From positions 1 to 39,556 of the forward strand of contig JAIYCE010000043.1 of NCBI GenBank assembly GCA_027488155.1: DNA of 39,556 bases, given 5' to 3'. The stretch comes from Hyphomicrobiales bacterium (GTDB lineage Bacteria; Pseudomonadota; Alphaproteobacteria; Rhizobiales; Beijerinckiaceae). Below, piece after piece: positions 7,977-17,785 of this stretch. The notes beneath the pieces are model-generated. The model did not search any database and was not told the DNA's origin. It saw nothing but the letters and a program-made list of their open reading frames with translations. The stretch's first letter is position 1, and the number at the start of each line of letters is the position of its first letter. Both the position numbers and the translations under genes were made by a program.

Positions 7977-9338
7977 ATGTCTCGCTATAGCCCACCCTCT
8001 CCGACCCGCCGCACATTTTTGACTGGTGCCTTGGCCATGGCGGCCATGCCGGCTCAGGCCCAAAATCTTTTGGGCTCACGCGCCTTGCCAGTGTCGGGCA
8101 CACAATCCTTTCAGCTCGAGGCGGCCCCCGGCATTGCCGACATCCGGCCCAATGCGGCAAGCGCCGTCCTGACTTTCAACGGGACGGCCCCCGGACCTGT
8201 CATTCGTTTGCGCAAGGGCCAACCGGCCCGCATCGCTCTGCGCAACGCCCTGAACGATCCTCTCTCTATCCATTGGCACGGCATGCGGATCGAAAACCCC
8301 GCGGATGGCGTCGCCGGTCTCACCACCCTTCCGATCACCGGGGGTGGCGCGGGTGAAATCCTCTTCACGCCACCCGATTACGGCACCTTTATCTATCGTC
8401 CGCTCGTCCCAGGCCGAACAGCCGAATTGACCGGTAGCGGACTTGCTGGGATCGCCGTGGTCGAAGACCCCGGCCTCCCCGCGGTCGATGCCGACCATGT
8501 CCTTGCCATTTCCGACTGGGCCCTCACCGATCAGGGCGCACTTCAGCCCTTTACTGCGGGCCCGGGACGGCTCGGGAACATCATCACCGTGAATGGTATT
8601 CCGGCGCCGGCCCGCATCGCGGTGGCGCCGGGTGCCCGCGTTCGACTGCGCCTGGCTAATCTATGCAATGCCCGGATCATGAAAATCCGCTTCGATGGCG
8701 TGCGCGCTTATGTTGTCGCCGTCGACGGACAGCCCACTGATACATTCGAACCCTTGAAGGCGACCCTGCCTTTCGGCCCCGGGAACCGTTTTGAGCTTGT
8801 CTTTGACATGCCACCCGAACCCGGGCAACGCGCCATTGTTGCCGCCCTCATCGGCCAAGGCTTCCCCCTCGCGATCATTGAGACGGCGGGTGCCGCCTCA
8901 GCGCAAACGGTGGCCCGCCCTGCAATCGCGCCCCTTCCACCGAACCCGCTTCTATCAGAATCAATCAAGCTTCAGAGAGCGTTACGCGCCGATCTTGCGT
9001 TGCAGGGTGCAGGGGCGGAATGGGCTATCAATGGCCGCAAAGGCCTGCCCAATCCCGGCAAGCCGCTTTTCTCAGTCAAATCAGGTCAGCCTGTCGTACT
9101 GGCGGTGAAGAATGAAGCGGCGACGCCAAATGTGATCCATATTCACGGCCATTGTTTTCGGGCACTGCACCCATTCGACGATGGCTGGGAGCCCTATTGG
9201 CTCGACACGATCATCATTCCCGAAGGAAAAACCATTCGCTGCGCCTTCCTTGCGGGACTACCGGGCCAATGGCTCATCGGCTCAACCATTCTTGAAAGAC
9301 TTGATGGCGGCATGTCCGCCTGGTTTGAGGTCAAGTGA
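7977..9338 (+). CDS. Tat-exported multicopper-oxidase-fold protein with degenerate copper sites
   Basis: The 453-residue protein starts with a twin-arginine signal (RRTFLTG at residues 11-17, cleavage likely after AQA near 28) and has the cupredoxin domains of multicopper oxidases. Of the four copper-binding motifs, HWHG (99-102) is intact and HIHGH (388-392) is mostly intact. The HxH motif expected after GTF (136-144) reads IYRPLV. The C-terminal HCH segment reads WLIGSTILERLDGGM (432-446), so the type 1 cysteine and flanking histidines are absent. The first histidine of the usual HPxHLHGH is Asn. A working type 1/trinuclear centre is therefore unlikely. The family contains known non-oxidase members such as the division protein FtsP/SufI, which is also Tat-exported, but orthology to it is not shown. 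Its stop codon overlaps the convergent nnr by 8 bases. The ribosome site is weak. Confidence 0.85.
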   Translation: MSRYSPPSPTRRTFLTGALAMAAMPAQAQNLLGSRALPVSGTQSFQLEAAPGIADIRPNAASAVLTFNGTAPGPVIRLRKGQPARIALRNALNDPLSIHWHGMRIENPADGVAGLTTLPITGGGAGEILFTPPDYGTFIYRPLVPGRTAELTGSGLAGIAVVEDPGLPAVDADHVLAISDWALTDQGALQPFTAGPGRLGNIITVNGIPAPARIAVAPGARVRLRLANLCNARIMKIRFDGVRAYVVAVDGQPTDTFEPLKATLPFGPGNRFELVFDMPPEPGQRAIVAALIGQGFPLAIIETAGAASAQTVARPAIAPLPPNPLLSESIKLQRALRADLALQGAGAEWAINGRKGLPNPGKPLFSVKSGQPVVLAVKNEAATPNVIHIHGHCFRALHPFDDGWEPYWLDTIIIPEGKTIRCAFLAGLPGQWLIGSTILERLDGGMSAWFEVK

Positions 9339-10824
9339 GAAGCGCGTTTAAGATTTCCGGCAAAATCGCTGGGATATCTTCGGAAATGAGCCCTGGACCA
9401 AGCCGGATCCCGGCCTCCCCATGCAACCATGCTGCGCCAGAGGCCGCCTCGAACGGTTCTGCACCCTGAGCGAGAAGGCCTGCGATCAGACCGGCCAGCA
9501 CATCGCCTGATCCTGCCGTCGCCAACCAAGGCGAAGCATGGGCGTTAATCACAGCTCGCCCGTCGGGCGCTGCAACCACCGTATCCGCCCCTTTCAGCAA
9601 CACGACAGCATTGAGGAAAGCCGCTGCCTGGCGGGCGCGCTCGAGCTTCGATTCGACTCTCGCCACCGCCTCTTCACCGCTGAAAAGACGCTGGAATTCA
9701 CCTTCATGCGGTGTGATGACGACGCGCCCTTGTGCTTGGGCGGCCGCTATCATCCCCTTGAGCGCGGACGCTTCACCCGCGAAGCTTGTCAACGCATCGG
9801 CATCGAGCACGACGTCACGCTGCGGGCCGAGTGCAGTATGGATGGCTGCCCGCATAGCAGCGCCAATCCCACCACCCGGGCCAAGGAGGACCGCATTCTT
9901 ACGAGGATCGGCCAAAAGCGCGGCCCAATGGTCCGCGCGCCTTACCATGACGGCATCGAGCGCTGCCGAATGGGCGAGAAGCGCCTCCTCGGGGGCCGCA
10001 ATTGTGACAAGTCCGGCCCCAACCCTCAGCGCTGCGCGCGCCCCGAGCCGTGCTGCGCCCGCCCCTTCAACGCCGCCCGACAGGATCAGCGCATGACCGC
10101 GGGCATATTTATGCCCCGTCGTTTCCGGCAGGCGGAGCGCCGCCCACGCCATGTCCGGACCGTTCAGGAAGGTCTTCACACCAATGATGCTGGCGGCATC
10201 GTCGGGAATACCGATCGCACCGACCAGCAATTCACCGCATAGGCTGGCACCCGGTTCGAGATAATGCCCCGGTTTGGGTGCGTGGAACGTGACTGTGAGT
10301 GTGGCAGGAGCCGCTGCACCCCTCACCTGCCCGCTATCGCCATCGACGCCAGACGGGACATCGACCGCAAGAACCGGAACGTCGCTCGCGGCGAGGCGCT
10401 CGATGAAGGCGCGCGCAGCGCCATCGAGATCCCGGCCGAGCCCGGCACCAAACAAAGCATCGATCACCAAATCGAACCCGTCAGGATCCGCATCATCGAG
10501 AAGCACCGTCTTCCCGAGCCATGAAGGTGCCATTGCCGCCGCATCGGATCCAACCCGCGGTAATCCGAGTGCAGCGAGCATGACGTGGTATCCGCGCCCC
10601 AAAAGAACCCGCGCGGCGACATACCCATCCCCGCCATTGTTCCCCGGCCCGCAGACCACCAACACTGTCCCACCTGCCGGAAGCAGCCCCTGTGCTGCCT
10701 CGGCCACAAGCCGTCCGGCATTTTCCATGAGACGGAGCGTCGGCACGCCGGCCTCGGCGGCAAGCCGATCGGCGGCGGAGGCATCCGCATTGGAGAACAA
10801 TGGCAAGAGCGTCATATCGGGCAT
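9331..10824 (-). CDS. nnr: Bifunctional NAD(P)HX epimerase / ADP-dependent NAD(P)HX dehydratase
   Basis: This metabolite-repair enzyme converts hydrated, inactive NAD(P)HX back to NAD(P)H. The N-terminal YjeF epimerase domain shows RLMENAGR (31-38) and the dinucleotide loop CGPGNNGGDG (58-67). The C-terminal ribokinase-like dehydratase domain shows ALILSGGVEGAG, VVITPHEGEF and ATAGSGDVLAGLIAGLL. The 497 residues match the E. coli fusion (about 515). The start could be 10824 (MPDMTLLPL) or the second Met at 10815; an AAAAGG lies 2 bases before the first and 11 before the second. It is divergent from glnB and converges with the MCO-fold gene, overlapping it by 8 bases. Confidence 0.93.
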   Translation of the reverse strand: MPDMTLLPLFSNADASAADRLAAEAGVPTLRLMENAGRLVAEAAQGLLPAGGTVLVVCGPGNNGGDGYVAARVLLGRGYHVMLAALGLPRVGSDAAAMAPSWLGKTVLLDDADPDGFDLVIDALFGAGLGRDLDGAARAFIERLAASDVPVLAVDVPSGVDGDSGQVRGAAAPATLTVTFHAPKPGHYLEPGASLCGELLVGAIGIPDDAASIIGVKTFLNGPDMAWAALRLPETTGHKYARGHALILSGGVEGAGAARLGARAALRVGAGLVTIAAPEEALLAHSAALDAVMVRRADHWAALLADPRKNAVLLGPGGGIGAAMRAAIHTALGPQRDVVLDADALTSFAGEASALKGMIAAAQAQGRVVITPHEGEFQRLFSGEEAVARVESKLERARQAAAFLNAVVLLKGADTVVAAPDGRAVINAHASPWLATAGSGDVLAGLIAGLLAQGAEPFEAASGAAWLHGEAGIRLGPGLISEDIPAILPEILNALLT

Positions 10825-10916
10825 AGCCTTTTAGAGCGCTTTGCCACACAGAGGACAAGACCAGTCAAACGCTGACCACGACTTCGCCCAAACGTTACGC
10901 ATTTGCCTATATTTTA

Positions 10917-10953
10917 TGCATATTTTCCGTCCAGGTTGCATGCACAATATGCA
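10917..10953 (+). promoter_or_regulatory. Cluster of TGCA dyads upstream of glnB
   Basis: Within 37 bases of AT-rich DNA there are four TGCA tetramers (10917, 10937, 10941, 10950), including the palindrome TGCATGCA (10937-10944) and a larger inverted repeat, TGCATATT (10917-10924) with AATATGCA (10946-10953). It sits about 140 bases before the glnB start, between divergent nnr and glnB. Nitrogen-regulated glnB promoters often carry NtrC sites with TGCA half-sites, so an operator is plausible, but no clear sigma-54 promoter was found. Confidence 0.35.
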
Positions 10954-10981
10954 GTCAGATGGCGAAATTTCCGGCGGATGA

Positions 10982-11434
<453 letters not shown>

Positions 11435-11511
11435 ACTCCGCTAAAGAGCTTTCCCACACGCCCGCACAGGCGGAAACCTGAGCGTGGCCAAACGAACAGA
11501 GGATGAGACTG

Positions 11512-12921
11512 ATGAAGACCGCCAAGGACGTGCTGAAGGCGATCAAAGACAATGACGTCAAATACGTCGATTTCCGCTTCACCGATCCGAAGGGCAAGTG
11601 GCAGCATGTCACCTTCGACGTCTCGATGATCGACGAAGAAATCTTTGCCGAAGGCACGATGTTCGACGGCTCTTCGATCTCCGGTTGGAAGGCGATCAAC
11701 GAGTCCGACATGATGTTGATGCCCGATCCGTCCACCGCGACGATCGATCCGTTCTTCGCCGCATCGACGATGTCCATCGTCTGCGACGTGCTCGAACCGA
11801 CCACGGGCGAGCCCTATGAGCGCGATCCGCGCGGCATCGCCAAGAAGGCGGAAGCCTATCTCAAGTCAACCGGTATCGGCGACACGATCTATGTCGGCCC
11901 AGAAGCCGAATTCTTCGTCTTTGACGACGTCAAGTTCATGGCCGATCCGTACAACACCGGCTTCAAGCTCGACGCCGCCGAACTGCCGACCAATGGCGAC
12001 ACCGATTACGAAGGCGGCAATCTCGGCCACCGCGTTGCCATCAAGGGCGGTTACTTCCCGGTTCCCCCGCAGGACACGGCGCAGGACATGCGCGGTGAAA
12101 TGCTCGCCGCCATGGCCTCGATGGGCATGCAGGTGGAAAAGCATCACCACGAAGTCGCGTCGGCCCAGCACGAACTCGGCATGAAGTTCGACACGCTCGT
12201 CCGCACCGCCGACATGATGCAGGTTTACAAGTACTGCATCCACAATGTTGCGCAGAGCTACGGCAAGACGGCCACGTTCATGCCGAAGCCGGTCTATGGC
12301 GACAATGGCTCGGGAATGCACGTTCACCAGTCGATCTGGAAGAACGGCAAGCCGGTTTTCGCCGGCAACAAATATGCCGACCTCAGCCAGGAATGCCTGT
12401 GGTACATTGGCGGTGTCATTAAGCACGCCAAGGCGCTGAACGCTTTCACCAACCCGTCGACGAACTCTTACAAGCGTCTCGTCCCGGGCTATGAAGCGCC
12501 TGTGCTGCTCGCTTACTCGTCGCGTAACCGTTCGGCTTCGTGCCGCATTCCGTACACGTCTTCGCCGAAGGCGAAGCGCGTCGAAGTGCGCTTCCCCGAT
12601 CCGATGGCGAACCCCTATCTCGCCTTCGCCGCGTTGACGATGGCCGGCCTCGACGGCATCCGCAACAAGATCGATCCGGGCGCAGCGATGGACAAGGATC
12701 TCTACGATCTGCCGCCGCGCGAACTGAAGAAGATCCCGACTGTGTGTGGCTCGCTGCGTGAAGCGCTCGCCTCACTCGACAAGGATCGCGGCTTCCTCAA
12801 GGAAGGTGGCGTGTTCAACGACGACTTCATCGACAGCTTCATCGACCTGAAGATGCAGGACGTGATGCGTTTCGAAATGACGCCGCACCCGGTCGAATTC
12901 GTGATGTACTACTCGCTCTGA
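11512..12921 (+). CDS. glnA: Glutamine synthetase type I
   Basis: Glutamine synthetase makes glutamine from glutamate, ammonia and ATP and is the main entry of ammonium into metabolism. The 469-residue product equals the length of the E. coli enzyme. Visible signatures are [10 protein letters not shown], the N-terminal beta-grasp motif [13 protein letters not shown], the metal-site [11 protein letters not shown], the ATP-site [19 protein letters not shown] and the adenylylation site Tyr398 in [11 protein letters not shown]. The start at 11512 is chosen over the in-frame ATG at 11503 because AGAGGA ends 8 bases before it. It follows glnB in an operon and is closed by a terminator. Post-translational control through GlnB and adenylyltransferase is expected because Tyr398 is present. 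Confidence 0.98.
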   Translation: MKTAKDVLKAIKDNDVKYVDFRFTDPKGKWQHVTFDVSMIDEEIFAEGTMFDGSSISGWKAINESDMMLMPDPSTATIDPFFAASTMSIVCDVLEPTTGEPYERDPRGIAKKAEAYLKSTGIGDTIYVGPEAEFFVFDDVKFMADPYNTGFKLDAAELPTNGDTDYEGGNLGHRVAIKGGYFPVPPQDTAQDMRGEMLAAMASMGMQVEKHHHEVASAQHELGMKFDTLVRTADMMQVYKYCIHNVAQSYGKTATFMPKPVYGDNGSGMHVHQSIWKNGKPVFAGNKYADLSQECLWYIGGVIKHAKALNAFTNPSTNSYKRLVPGYEAPVLLAYSSRNRSASCRIPYTSSPKAKRVEVRFPDPMANPYLAFAALTMAGLDGIRNKIDPGAAMDKDLYDLPPRELKKIPTVCGSLREALASLDKDRGFLKEGGVFNDDFIDSFIDLKMQDVMRFEMTPHPVEFVMYYSL

Positions 12922-12950
12922 TCGTTTTCAGAGTTTCCTCCCGACTTCAC

Positions 12951-12980
12951 GGGGCACCGCAAGGTGCCCCGTTTTGTTTT
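12951..12980 (+). terminator. Intrinsic terminator of glnBA
   Basis: GGGGCACC (12951-12958), loop GCAA, GGTGCCCC (12963-12970), then GTTTTGTTTT. The perfect 8-bp stem and T-rich tail 30 bases after the glnA stop make this a confident call. Confidence 0.92.
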
Positions 12981-13015
12981 AAGCACCCAATATGAGCAAC
13001 GAAGCAGCAGCACGG

Positions 13016-13049
13016 CTGTTACAGAACGGTCACATCTCCACGTCATAAA
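13016..13049 (+). promoter_or_regulatory. Candidate Pho box and -10 element upstream of phoX
   Basis: CTGTTAC-AGAA-CGGTCAC (13016-13033) matches the PhoB repeat consensus CTGTCAT, 4 bases, CTGTCAT/C in 11 of 14 informative positions with exact 11-base phasing. Ten bases further on, CATAAA (13044-13049) can serve as the -10 element, which is the geometry of PhoB-activated promoters where the box replaces the -35. A third weaker half-site (ACGTCAT) overlaps 13040-13046. The start codon of the phosphatase gene is 30 bases later. Confidence 0.72.
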
Positions 13050-13078
13050 AACGGCTCCAGCAAAAGAGGGCGCGCGCG

Positions 13079-15058
13079 ATGTCAGGGACCCAACAGCCGA
13101 TTTCTGTTGCTTATGAAGAATCAGAAAACATCGGGACAAACAATTCGACCAACCCTACGATGGGTGAGATGATCGCCACGCGGTTCAACCGGCGCGATCT
13201 CCTGCGCGGTGCATTGGCCGTCTCAGCTATCAGTGCAGCGACATCAACCCTTGCCATTGCAGCCGCAGATCAGGCCCGGGCTCAAGGTGCCAACACAACG
13301 CCGAGCTTCAACTTCAAGGAAGTAGCCGCAGGCTCGGACGAGAAACATTATGTCGCTGATGGCTACGATGCCGATATCCTCATCCGTTGGGGCGACCCCG
13401 TCCTACCCGATGCGCCCGCTTTCGATCCATTGAAGCAGACAGCCGCAGCGCAGGAAAAACAATTCGGCTACAACAATGATTATCTCGGCTTCCTGCCTCT
13501 GACGAGCGACGAACATGGACTCCTTGTCGTCAATCACGAATACACCAATGAAGAATTGATGTTTCCGTCTATTGGACGGCAAGACAGAAAAGATGTCGCT
13601 TTTCGTGCGATGACAAAAGATCTCGTCGATATCGAAATGGCCGCCCATGGCGGTTCAGTGCTTGAGATCCGCCGTGTTAATGGCAAATGGCAGGTCGTGC
13701 CGAATTCTCGCTATGCGCGTCGGATCACAGCCAACACGCCGATGATCATTGCTGGCCCCGCAGCCGGTGATGCCCGCATGAAGACCTCCTATGATCCGGA
13801 GGGGAAAAATGTTTTGGGCATGTTGAATAATTGCGCCGGCGGCATGACACCGTGGGGCACATGGCTCACATGTGAAGAAAATTTCAACGGCTATTTCTGG
13901 GGCAAGGCCGATGGCCATTCCGAAGAGCGGAACCTCAAGCGTTACGGCGCGCCGGGAAATTGGTACAATTGGGGCGTTTATCATGCGCGCTTCGATATTG
14001 CTAAAGAGCCGAATGAAGTGAATCGGTTTGGCTGGGTCGTCGAGATTGATCCGCGCGATCCCACATCGACACCGGTGAAGCGCACAGCCATGGGCCGTTT
14101 CAAACATGAAGGCGCGGCTGGTGCGATGAGCAAGGACGGACGCTACGTTGTCTATCAAGGTGATGACGAGCGCTTCGACTACGTCTATCGGTTTGTCACA
14201 GAAACGGCAGTCGATCTGAACAACCTTGCCAATAATCGCAACATTTTGGACCGTGGTACGCTCTCTGTCGCGCGTTACAATCCAGATGGCACCGGCGTTT
14301 GGATGCCACTGATTTTTGGCCAAGGGCCGTTGACGGACACTAACGGATTTCGCTCACAAGCCGATGTCCTGATTGAGACACGGCGTGCTGCGGACCTTCT
14401 GGGTGCCACGAAAATGGATCGCCCGGAAGATGTCGAGGCTAATCCGAAGACGGGCAAAGTTTATGTCCTTCTAACAAACAATACACGCCGTAAATCGGAC
14501 CAGATTGATCCAGCCAACCCACGCGCCGACAATCGCTTCGGCCATATCATTGAAATGATCCCGGAAGGGCTCGATCATGCCGCAACCACTTTCCGTTGGG
14601 AAATTCTCGTCCGCTGTGGCGATCCCTCGGTGGCGGCAGTTGGCGCAAGTTTCAATCCCAATACAACGAAAGATGGCTGGTTCGGCATGCCCGATAATTG
14701 CGCTGTCGATGCGCAAGGCCGTTTGTGGATTGCCACCGATGGCAATTCGCCCGCCAAAACCGGACGTGCCGATGGTTTGTGGGCGGTGGAGACCGAAGGC
14801 GCCGCCCGCGCAACGTCAAAATTATTCTTCCGCGTTCCCAATGGAGCGGAAATGTGCGGCCCCTATTTCACCGCGAATGATGAGACGCTCTTCCTCGCGA
14901 TTCAGCACCCCGGCGAAGCCGATGATGATGATCCGAAGGCAATTCCCGCCACATTCGAACAACCTGCAACGCGTTGGCCCGATTTCAATCCAGCCATGCC
15001 ACCGCGTCCGGCAATTGTCATTGTGACCAAGACAGGCGGCGGAAAAATCGCGTCCTAA
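13079..15058 (+). CDS. phoX: PhoX-family alkaline phosphatase, Tat-exported
   Basis: PhoX enzymes are calcium/iron-dependent periplasmic or surface phosphatases that release phosphate from organic esters. The 659-residue product has a Tat signal (NRRDLLRG around residues 37-44, then a hydrophobic stretch and cleavage near ARAQG at 67-70). The mature part carries family motifs: VVNHEYTNEELMFP, TPWGTWLTCEENFNGYFWG, GRFKHEGAAGAM and the metal-rich PDNCAVDAQGRLWIATDG. Length and motif order fit the DUF839/PhoX family. AAGAGGG lies 8 bases before the start. The Pho box upstream supports a role in phosphate starvation. A terminator shared with the convergent flavodoxin-like gene follows. Confidence 0.92.
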   Translation: MSGTQQPISVAYEESENIGTNNSTNPTMGEMIATRFNRRDLLRGALAVSAISAATSTLAIAAADQARAQGANTTPSFNFKEVAAGSDEKHYVADGYDADILIRWGDPVLPDAPAFDPLKQTAAAQEKQFGYNNDYLGFLPLTSDEHGLLVVNHEYTNEELMFPSIGRQDRKDVAFRAMTKDLVDIEMAAHGGSVLEIRRVNGKWQVVPNSRYARRITANTPMIIAGPAAGDARMKTSYDPEGKNVLGMLNNCAGGMTPWGTWLTCEENFNGYFWGKADGHSEERNLKRYGAPGNWYNWGVYHARFDIAKEPNEVNRFGWVVEIDPRDPTSTPVKRTAMGRFKHEGAAGAMSKDGRYVVYQGDDERFDYVYRFVTETAVDLNNLANNRNILDRGTLSVARYNPDGTGVWMPLIFGQGPLTDTNGFRSQADVLIETRRAADLLGATKMDRPEDVEANPKTGKVYVLLTNNTRRKSDQIDPANPRADNRFGHIIEMIPEGLDHAATTFRWEILVRCGDPSVAAVGASFNPNTTKDGWFGMPDNCAVDAQGRLWIATDGNSPAKTGRADGLWAVETEGAARATSKLFFRVPNGAEMCGPYFTANDETLFLAIQHPGEADDDDPKAIPATFEQPATRWPDFNPAMPPRPAIVIVTKTGGGKIAS

Positions 15059-15086
15059 GAGAGACATGAAATAAGGCGCCAACAAA

Positions 15087-15112
15087 AAAGGCCGGAGATT
15101 TCTCCGGCCTTT
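15087..15112. terminator. Bidirectional terminator between phoX and the flavodoxin-like gene
   Basis: AAAGGCCGGAG (15087-15097) and CTCCGGCCTTT (15102-15112) form a long perfect stem around a short loop. The A-run before it and TTTCTGT after it provide T-tails in both directions. It lies 28 bases after the phoX stop and 22 bases after the convergent gene's stop. Confidence 0.88.
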
Positions 15113-15134
15113 CTGTATTGATCGCAACGGAAAA

Positions 15135-15701
15135 TCAGCCGCGCAGTTTCTTTGTTACTTCGACAATGCGTGCCCCGAAGAGCTTCGCCGTTTCAAGGTC
15201 GCCCTTGCGCGGCGCTTCTTCCGGCGAAGCATCGGACGGCGATACCGCGAGCAGGCCGGTCGAGCCGCCCGTCCAGTTCACATCGTCAGGGCCATTAGCC
15301 TTGGTATTGGCCGGCATCAGACCGGTGCCGACCCAGATCTGGCCATGCTGCATGGCGAGCGTAACGAACGCGGTGATCGTCTGCGCCTTGTCACCATTGA
15401 CCGTGGCCGAGTTGGTGAAGCCGGCGCCAACCTTGTCCTTCCACGCACTGGTGAACCAGCGCTTAGACGAGGCATCGGCGAATTTTTTGAACTGCCAAGC
15501 CGGACCACCCATGTAAGTCGGCGAGCCATAGACGATGGCGTCAGCCGCATCGAGTGCAGCCCAATCGGCATCGGAGATATGGCCGTCCTGATCGATGGCG
15601 ATCACGGAAACCTGCCCGGCAGATGCACCGGCGGCGACGGCTTCAGCAAGCTTCTTGGTGTGGCCGTAGCCGGAGAAATAGACGATCGCAATGCGCGCCA
15701 T
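15135..15701 (-). CDS. Flavodoxin-fold (WrbA-like) NAD(P)H:quinone oxidoreductase family protein
   Basis: The 188-residue protein has a flavodoxin fold: an N-terminal beta strand and FMN phosphate loop MARIAIVYFSGYGHTKKLAE, then the second FMN loop YGSPTYMGGPAWQFKKF and the late motif GQIWVGTGLMP. WrbA-type relatives use FMN to reduce quinones by two electrons and protect against oxidative stress; the exact substrate cannot be read here. The start at 15701 is chosen because the fold begins there and AGGA lies about 10 bases upstream; an extra 25 codons upstream have no family similarity. It stands alone, converging on phoX and sharing its terminator. Confidence 0.85.
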   Translation of the reverse strand: MARIAIVYFSGYGHTKKLAEAVAAGASAGQVSVIAIDQDGHISDADWAALDAADAIVYGSPTYMGGPAWQFKKFADASSKRWFTSAWKDKVGAGFTNSATVNGDKAQTITAFVTLAMQHGQIWVGTGLMPANTKANGPDDVNWTGGSTGLLAVSPSDASPEEAPRKGDLETAKLFGARIVEVTKKLRG

Positions 15702-15815
15702 AGGTGTCGAATCCTGTTCCGTTGTTGTGCTACTGAGGTAAGGCGCAACGGCGTAAACGCAAGCGCAACGATGCAAAGAAGCGCTTGCAGAGGCAACAAA
15801 AGCGAAGGCTGGACC

Positions 15816-17642
15816 TTAGAAGGCACCTGTCAGCGACACGCGTGCGATCTCGCCATGCCGCCCATTGTCCCCGACCGAACCGCGAATGTCGAAGGCGAGC
15901 TTCATGCTTTCGCTCACCGGCCCGGCAATACCAATCCCATAAATGAAGCCTGGCCCGTTGGGTGAGGTGGCTGGCACACTGAGCGCCGTGCCAAAATTCG
16001 ACGCTAGCGTTGCGGCCACGCCATAGCCATTGCCGCCAAACCAGCCTTCATAGCCGAGGCTCGCCTGCACGATGAACGGTCCACGCGGCCCTTGTGAAAT
16101 TGTGTAGGCCCCGAGGATTTCGGCGGCCGCCAGCATCGTGCCCGCATTGCGGCTGCCGAACTCTAGCGGCGCAATGGCGCCCGTCTCTGCAAAGCCGTCG
16201 ATCGTCGTGCCGAGCCAACCGAAACGAGCGCGCGGAGAGAGCGCAAAGGCGCCGAAGCGCGACCACATCCCCGCCTCGACGATGGCGCTGTAGGCATAGG
16301 TTCCAGCACTGGAATCATTCGTGAGGCCGCCGATCGTCTTGCGCGAAATGCCATTGAAGCTGCCGCCCGACACACCGAGTGCGCCACGTCCAAACCAAGC
16401 ACCCTGCGTGTACTGGGCAGCAAGATCGAGTCCGACATTGGTGAGATTGCCGGATGCGCCCTGCGCGCTGTACGAGCCGCTCTGGCCGGAGACCGAACCG
16501 GCGAAACTCCACGGCCCCACGGCGCGGGTCATCCCTGCAGCGAGCCCGCCCGTATAGGTCGAGAAGGCCGAGCCTGCCCCGCCGCCCTGATTCAACGCCG
16601 AACCGATCACTTCCGCAAAATAGCTATCCGCGGCTTCTAGGCCGAGCGCGATCTGATCCTGCCGCGACATCAGCCGCAGCGCATTGTCCTAGCGCTGCGC
16701 CCATTGCGCATCGACCATCGGTGTCGCCCAACCAGCCGACGTTCCAGCATTGAGATAGGCTTGCACCATCGCCGCGACGAGCGCATGGCCCGCCGTCGTC
16801 GGATGGACGCCATCGAAGAAGGCATAGGCATTTTGTGCGGCCGTGCTCGCGGACACGCAGCTCGGCGTATTCACGCACGCAAGACTGGCATTGCTGAATC
16901 CGAATGCCTGCGGTTGCGCCGTTACTTGCGAGAACAGCGCACCGGCATCAACCATGATGATGTTGAGCCCCGGATTGGCCGCCTTCACAGCCGCCAATTG
17001 CGCGGCCAAAGCATTGTTGAAGGCAAGACTGCCCAGCGTCGCGCCACTCTGCCCGGTGGTGTTGAGAAATGCCGGCGTCATACCGAGATCGGGCAGATTG
17101 AGGACGACGAAATTGCGGGCACCGGCAGCCGCTGCCGTGCGCGCCGCGGTTCCAATGTCTGCAGCCGCCGCCGTCGCGACGGCGGTGATCGTTGCCGGCG
17201 TGACCGTACCCCCTGTTTGGGCACGTTCGAGTTCTTGGAACAGATTGTTCGCTCCGCCCCAGAGCGTCACTTTGTCTTGCGCTTTGAATGTACCCCCACG
17301 CTGCAGATAGGCTCCAATCTGCGTCAACACGCCGGGCGGGGACGCACTAGCATCGGTCAAAGCGCCGCCAAAAGCGTAGTTGACTGGGCCCGTCGCACTC
17401 AGCGGAGAGACGAAATTGATCGGCGTTCCTGTGATTTGCTCAATCCACGTGAGACCGTTCGAGAAATGGCCATTCCAATAAGGCGGCGATGGCGGCTTGG
17501 TTCCGCCAGTTACCGCATACAAATTGCCGGGGTCTGAGAGGGAGTCGCCGAAGGTGATGAAACGCCCTTGCGCCAGCGCCGTTCCCGCCATGAGCATCGT
17601 CAACCCAAGGCCGAACGCCGCAATTCGCAGTTGTTTCTTCAT
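15816..17642 (-). pseudogene. GDSL-esterase autotransporter interrupted by an in-frame amber codon
   Basis: One continuous frame of 608 sense codons encodes a signal peptide (MKKQLRIAAFGLGL..., cleavage near ALAQG at residues 22-26), a GDSL lipase/esterase passenger and a C-terminal autotransporter beta-barrel ending in Phe (SLTGAF). Passenger active-site blocks are FGDSLSD (Ser34), GGANN and DGVHP (Asp277, His280). The frame is broken only by TAG at 16691-16689, directly after WAQR at the passenger-barrel junction. The downstream part (16688-15816, DNALRLMSRQDQIA onward) stays open in the same frame for 291 codons. If TAG stops translation, a 317-residue passenger would be exported to the periplasm without its translocator. 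Explanations are recent nonsense mutation (CAG to TAG would do it), sequencing error or suppression. The start at 17642 follows GGGAGGGG by 5 bases. Confidence 0.85.
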
Positions 17643-17785
17643 CTTAGCCCCTCCCAAATTTTGCCCACCCTAAAGGCCACGATCAAGCTGGGTCAATCTC
17701 TGTGGGCTTCGTTTCCTATCCGTTCCCCTCCCCGCCTCCCCATGCGATAGTCGCCCCTCGCGAATCATAGGAATGAACCGACCCG

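Noticed and set aside
10960-10975. Sigma-54 promoter (TGGCGAAATTTCCGGC) before glnB
   Set aside because: The -12 element has GG where GC is required and the rest of the consensus is poor; not listed as a feature.
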